A stretch of 5,394 nt of DNA from Planctomycetaceae bacterium (GTDB taxonomy: Bacteria; Planctomycetota; Planctomycetia; Pirellulales; Thermoguttaceae). This document shows positions 5,335 to 5,394 of this stretch, one piece after another (the first letter of the stretch is position 1; every line of letters begins with the position of its first letter). The stretch covers positions 1 to 5,394 of the forward strand of contig WRMR01000359.1 in assembly GCA_009776995.1 (NCBI GenBank), written 5' to 3'. Under the pieces are notes generated by a model. It saw only the letters and a program-made list of their open reading frames with translations. It had not been told where the DNA came from and did not search any database. A program made the translations under genes and the position numbers.

Positions 5335-5394
5335 ATGAAACGACGTGATTTTTTGAAAAGTTCGCTGTTGACAACCGGCATGTTGGGACTTGGC
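5335..5394 (+). CDS. Tat-exported protein, N-terminus only
   Basis: Only 20 codons are in the window: MKRRDFLKSSLLTTGMLGLG. The twin-arginine motif RRDFLK followed by a hydrophobic stretch is a clear Tat signal peptide, so the folded product is exported across the inner membrane, often with a bound cofactor. AAAGGA (5323-5328) lies six bases before the ATG. In planctomycetes this kind of start is typical of Gfo/Idh/MocA oxidoreductases, DUF1501 proteins, sulfatases and sugar-phosphate isomerase-like proteins; the mature part is not visible, so I do not choose. It appears to have its own promoter and is separated from the GTPase gene by a stem-loop. Confidence 0.8.
   Translation, partial: MKRRDFLKSSLLTTGMLGLG

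Overview
The window looks like a piece of a chromosome from a Gram-negative-type bacterium, most probably a member of the Planctomycetota. Three things suggest this. There is an RND efflux operon, so the cell envelope has two membranes. There is an MnmE/TrmE-type GTPase of a shortened, divergent kind that I associate, from memory, with planctomycetes. The last gene begins with a twin-arginine signal of the RRDFLK type that is very common on planctomycete exported proteins. The phylum call is an inference; no rRNA or other marker is present.

Left part (1-2271, minus strand): an efflux operon read right to left. The periplasmic adaptor (membrane fusion protein) comes first (2271-910). The inner-membrane RND pump follows (619 to beyond the left edge); only its first 206 residues are in the window. 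Adaptor and pump together should form a MexEF/AcrAB-like drug or solute exporter, with an outer-membrane channel expected further left or elsewhere. The 290-base gap between them holds a striking, nearly symmetric array of GTCCC-NNNN-GGGAC stem-loops (713-881): two hairpins per half, 52 bases apart, with the halves in opposite orientation.

Middle (2272-2907): a 636-base AT-rich spacer between divergent transcription units. It carries a candidate promoter for the efflux operon, a perfect 9-bp-arm inverted repeat downstream of that promoter, a second compound inverted repeat, a 12-bp tandem duplication, an AT-rich palindrome and a weak 57-codon open frame.

Right part (2908-5075, plus strand): a two-gene RNA-modification operon. 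A SpoU/TrmH-family 2'-O-ribose methyltransferase overlaps by four bases (GTGA) a divergent MnmE-like GTPase. The GTPase keeps all G motifs but lacks the C-terminal Cys-x-Gly-Lys end of true MnmE. After it comes a long stem-loop (5085-5149). A candidate promoter with a GC-rich palindrome between its two boxes (5203-5229) then precedes the first 20 codons of a Tat-exported protein (from 5335).

Nothing here is a complete new defence or mobile system. The least ordinary items are the symmetric hairpin array inside the efflux operon, the operator-like inverted repeat in front of it, and the reduced MnmE-like protein fused by overlap to an RNA methyltransferase gene.
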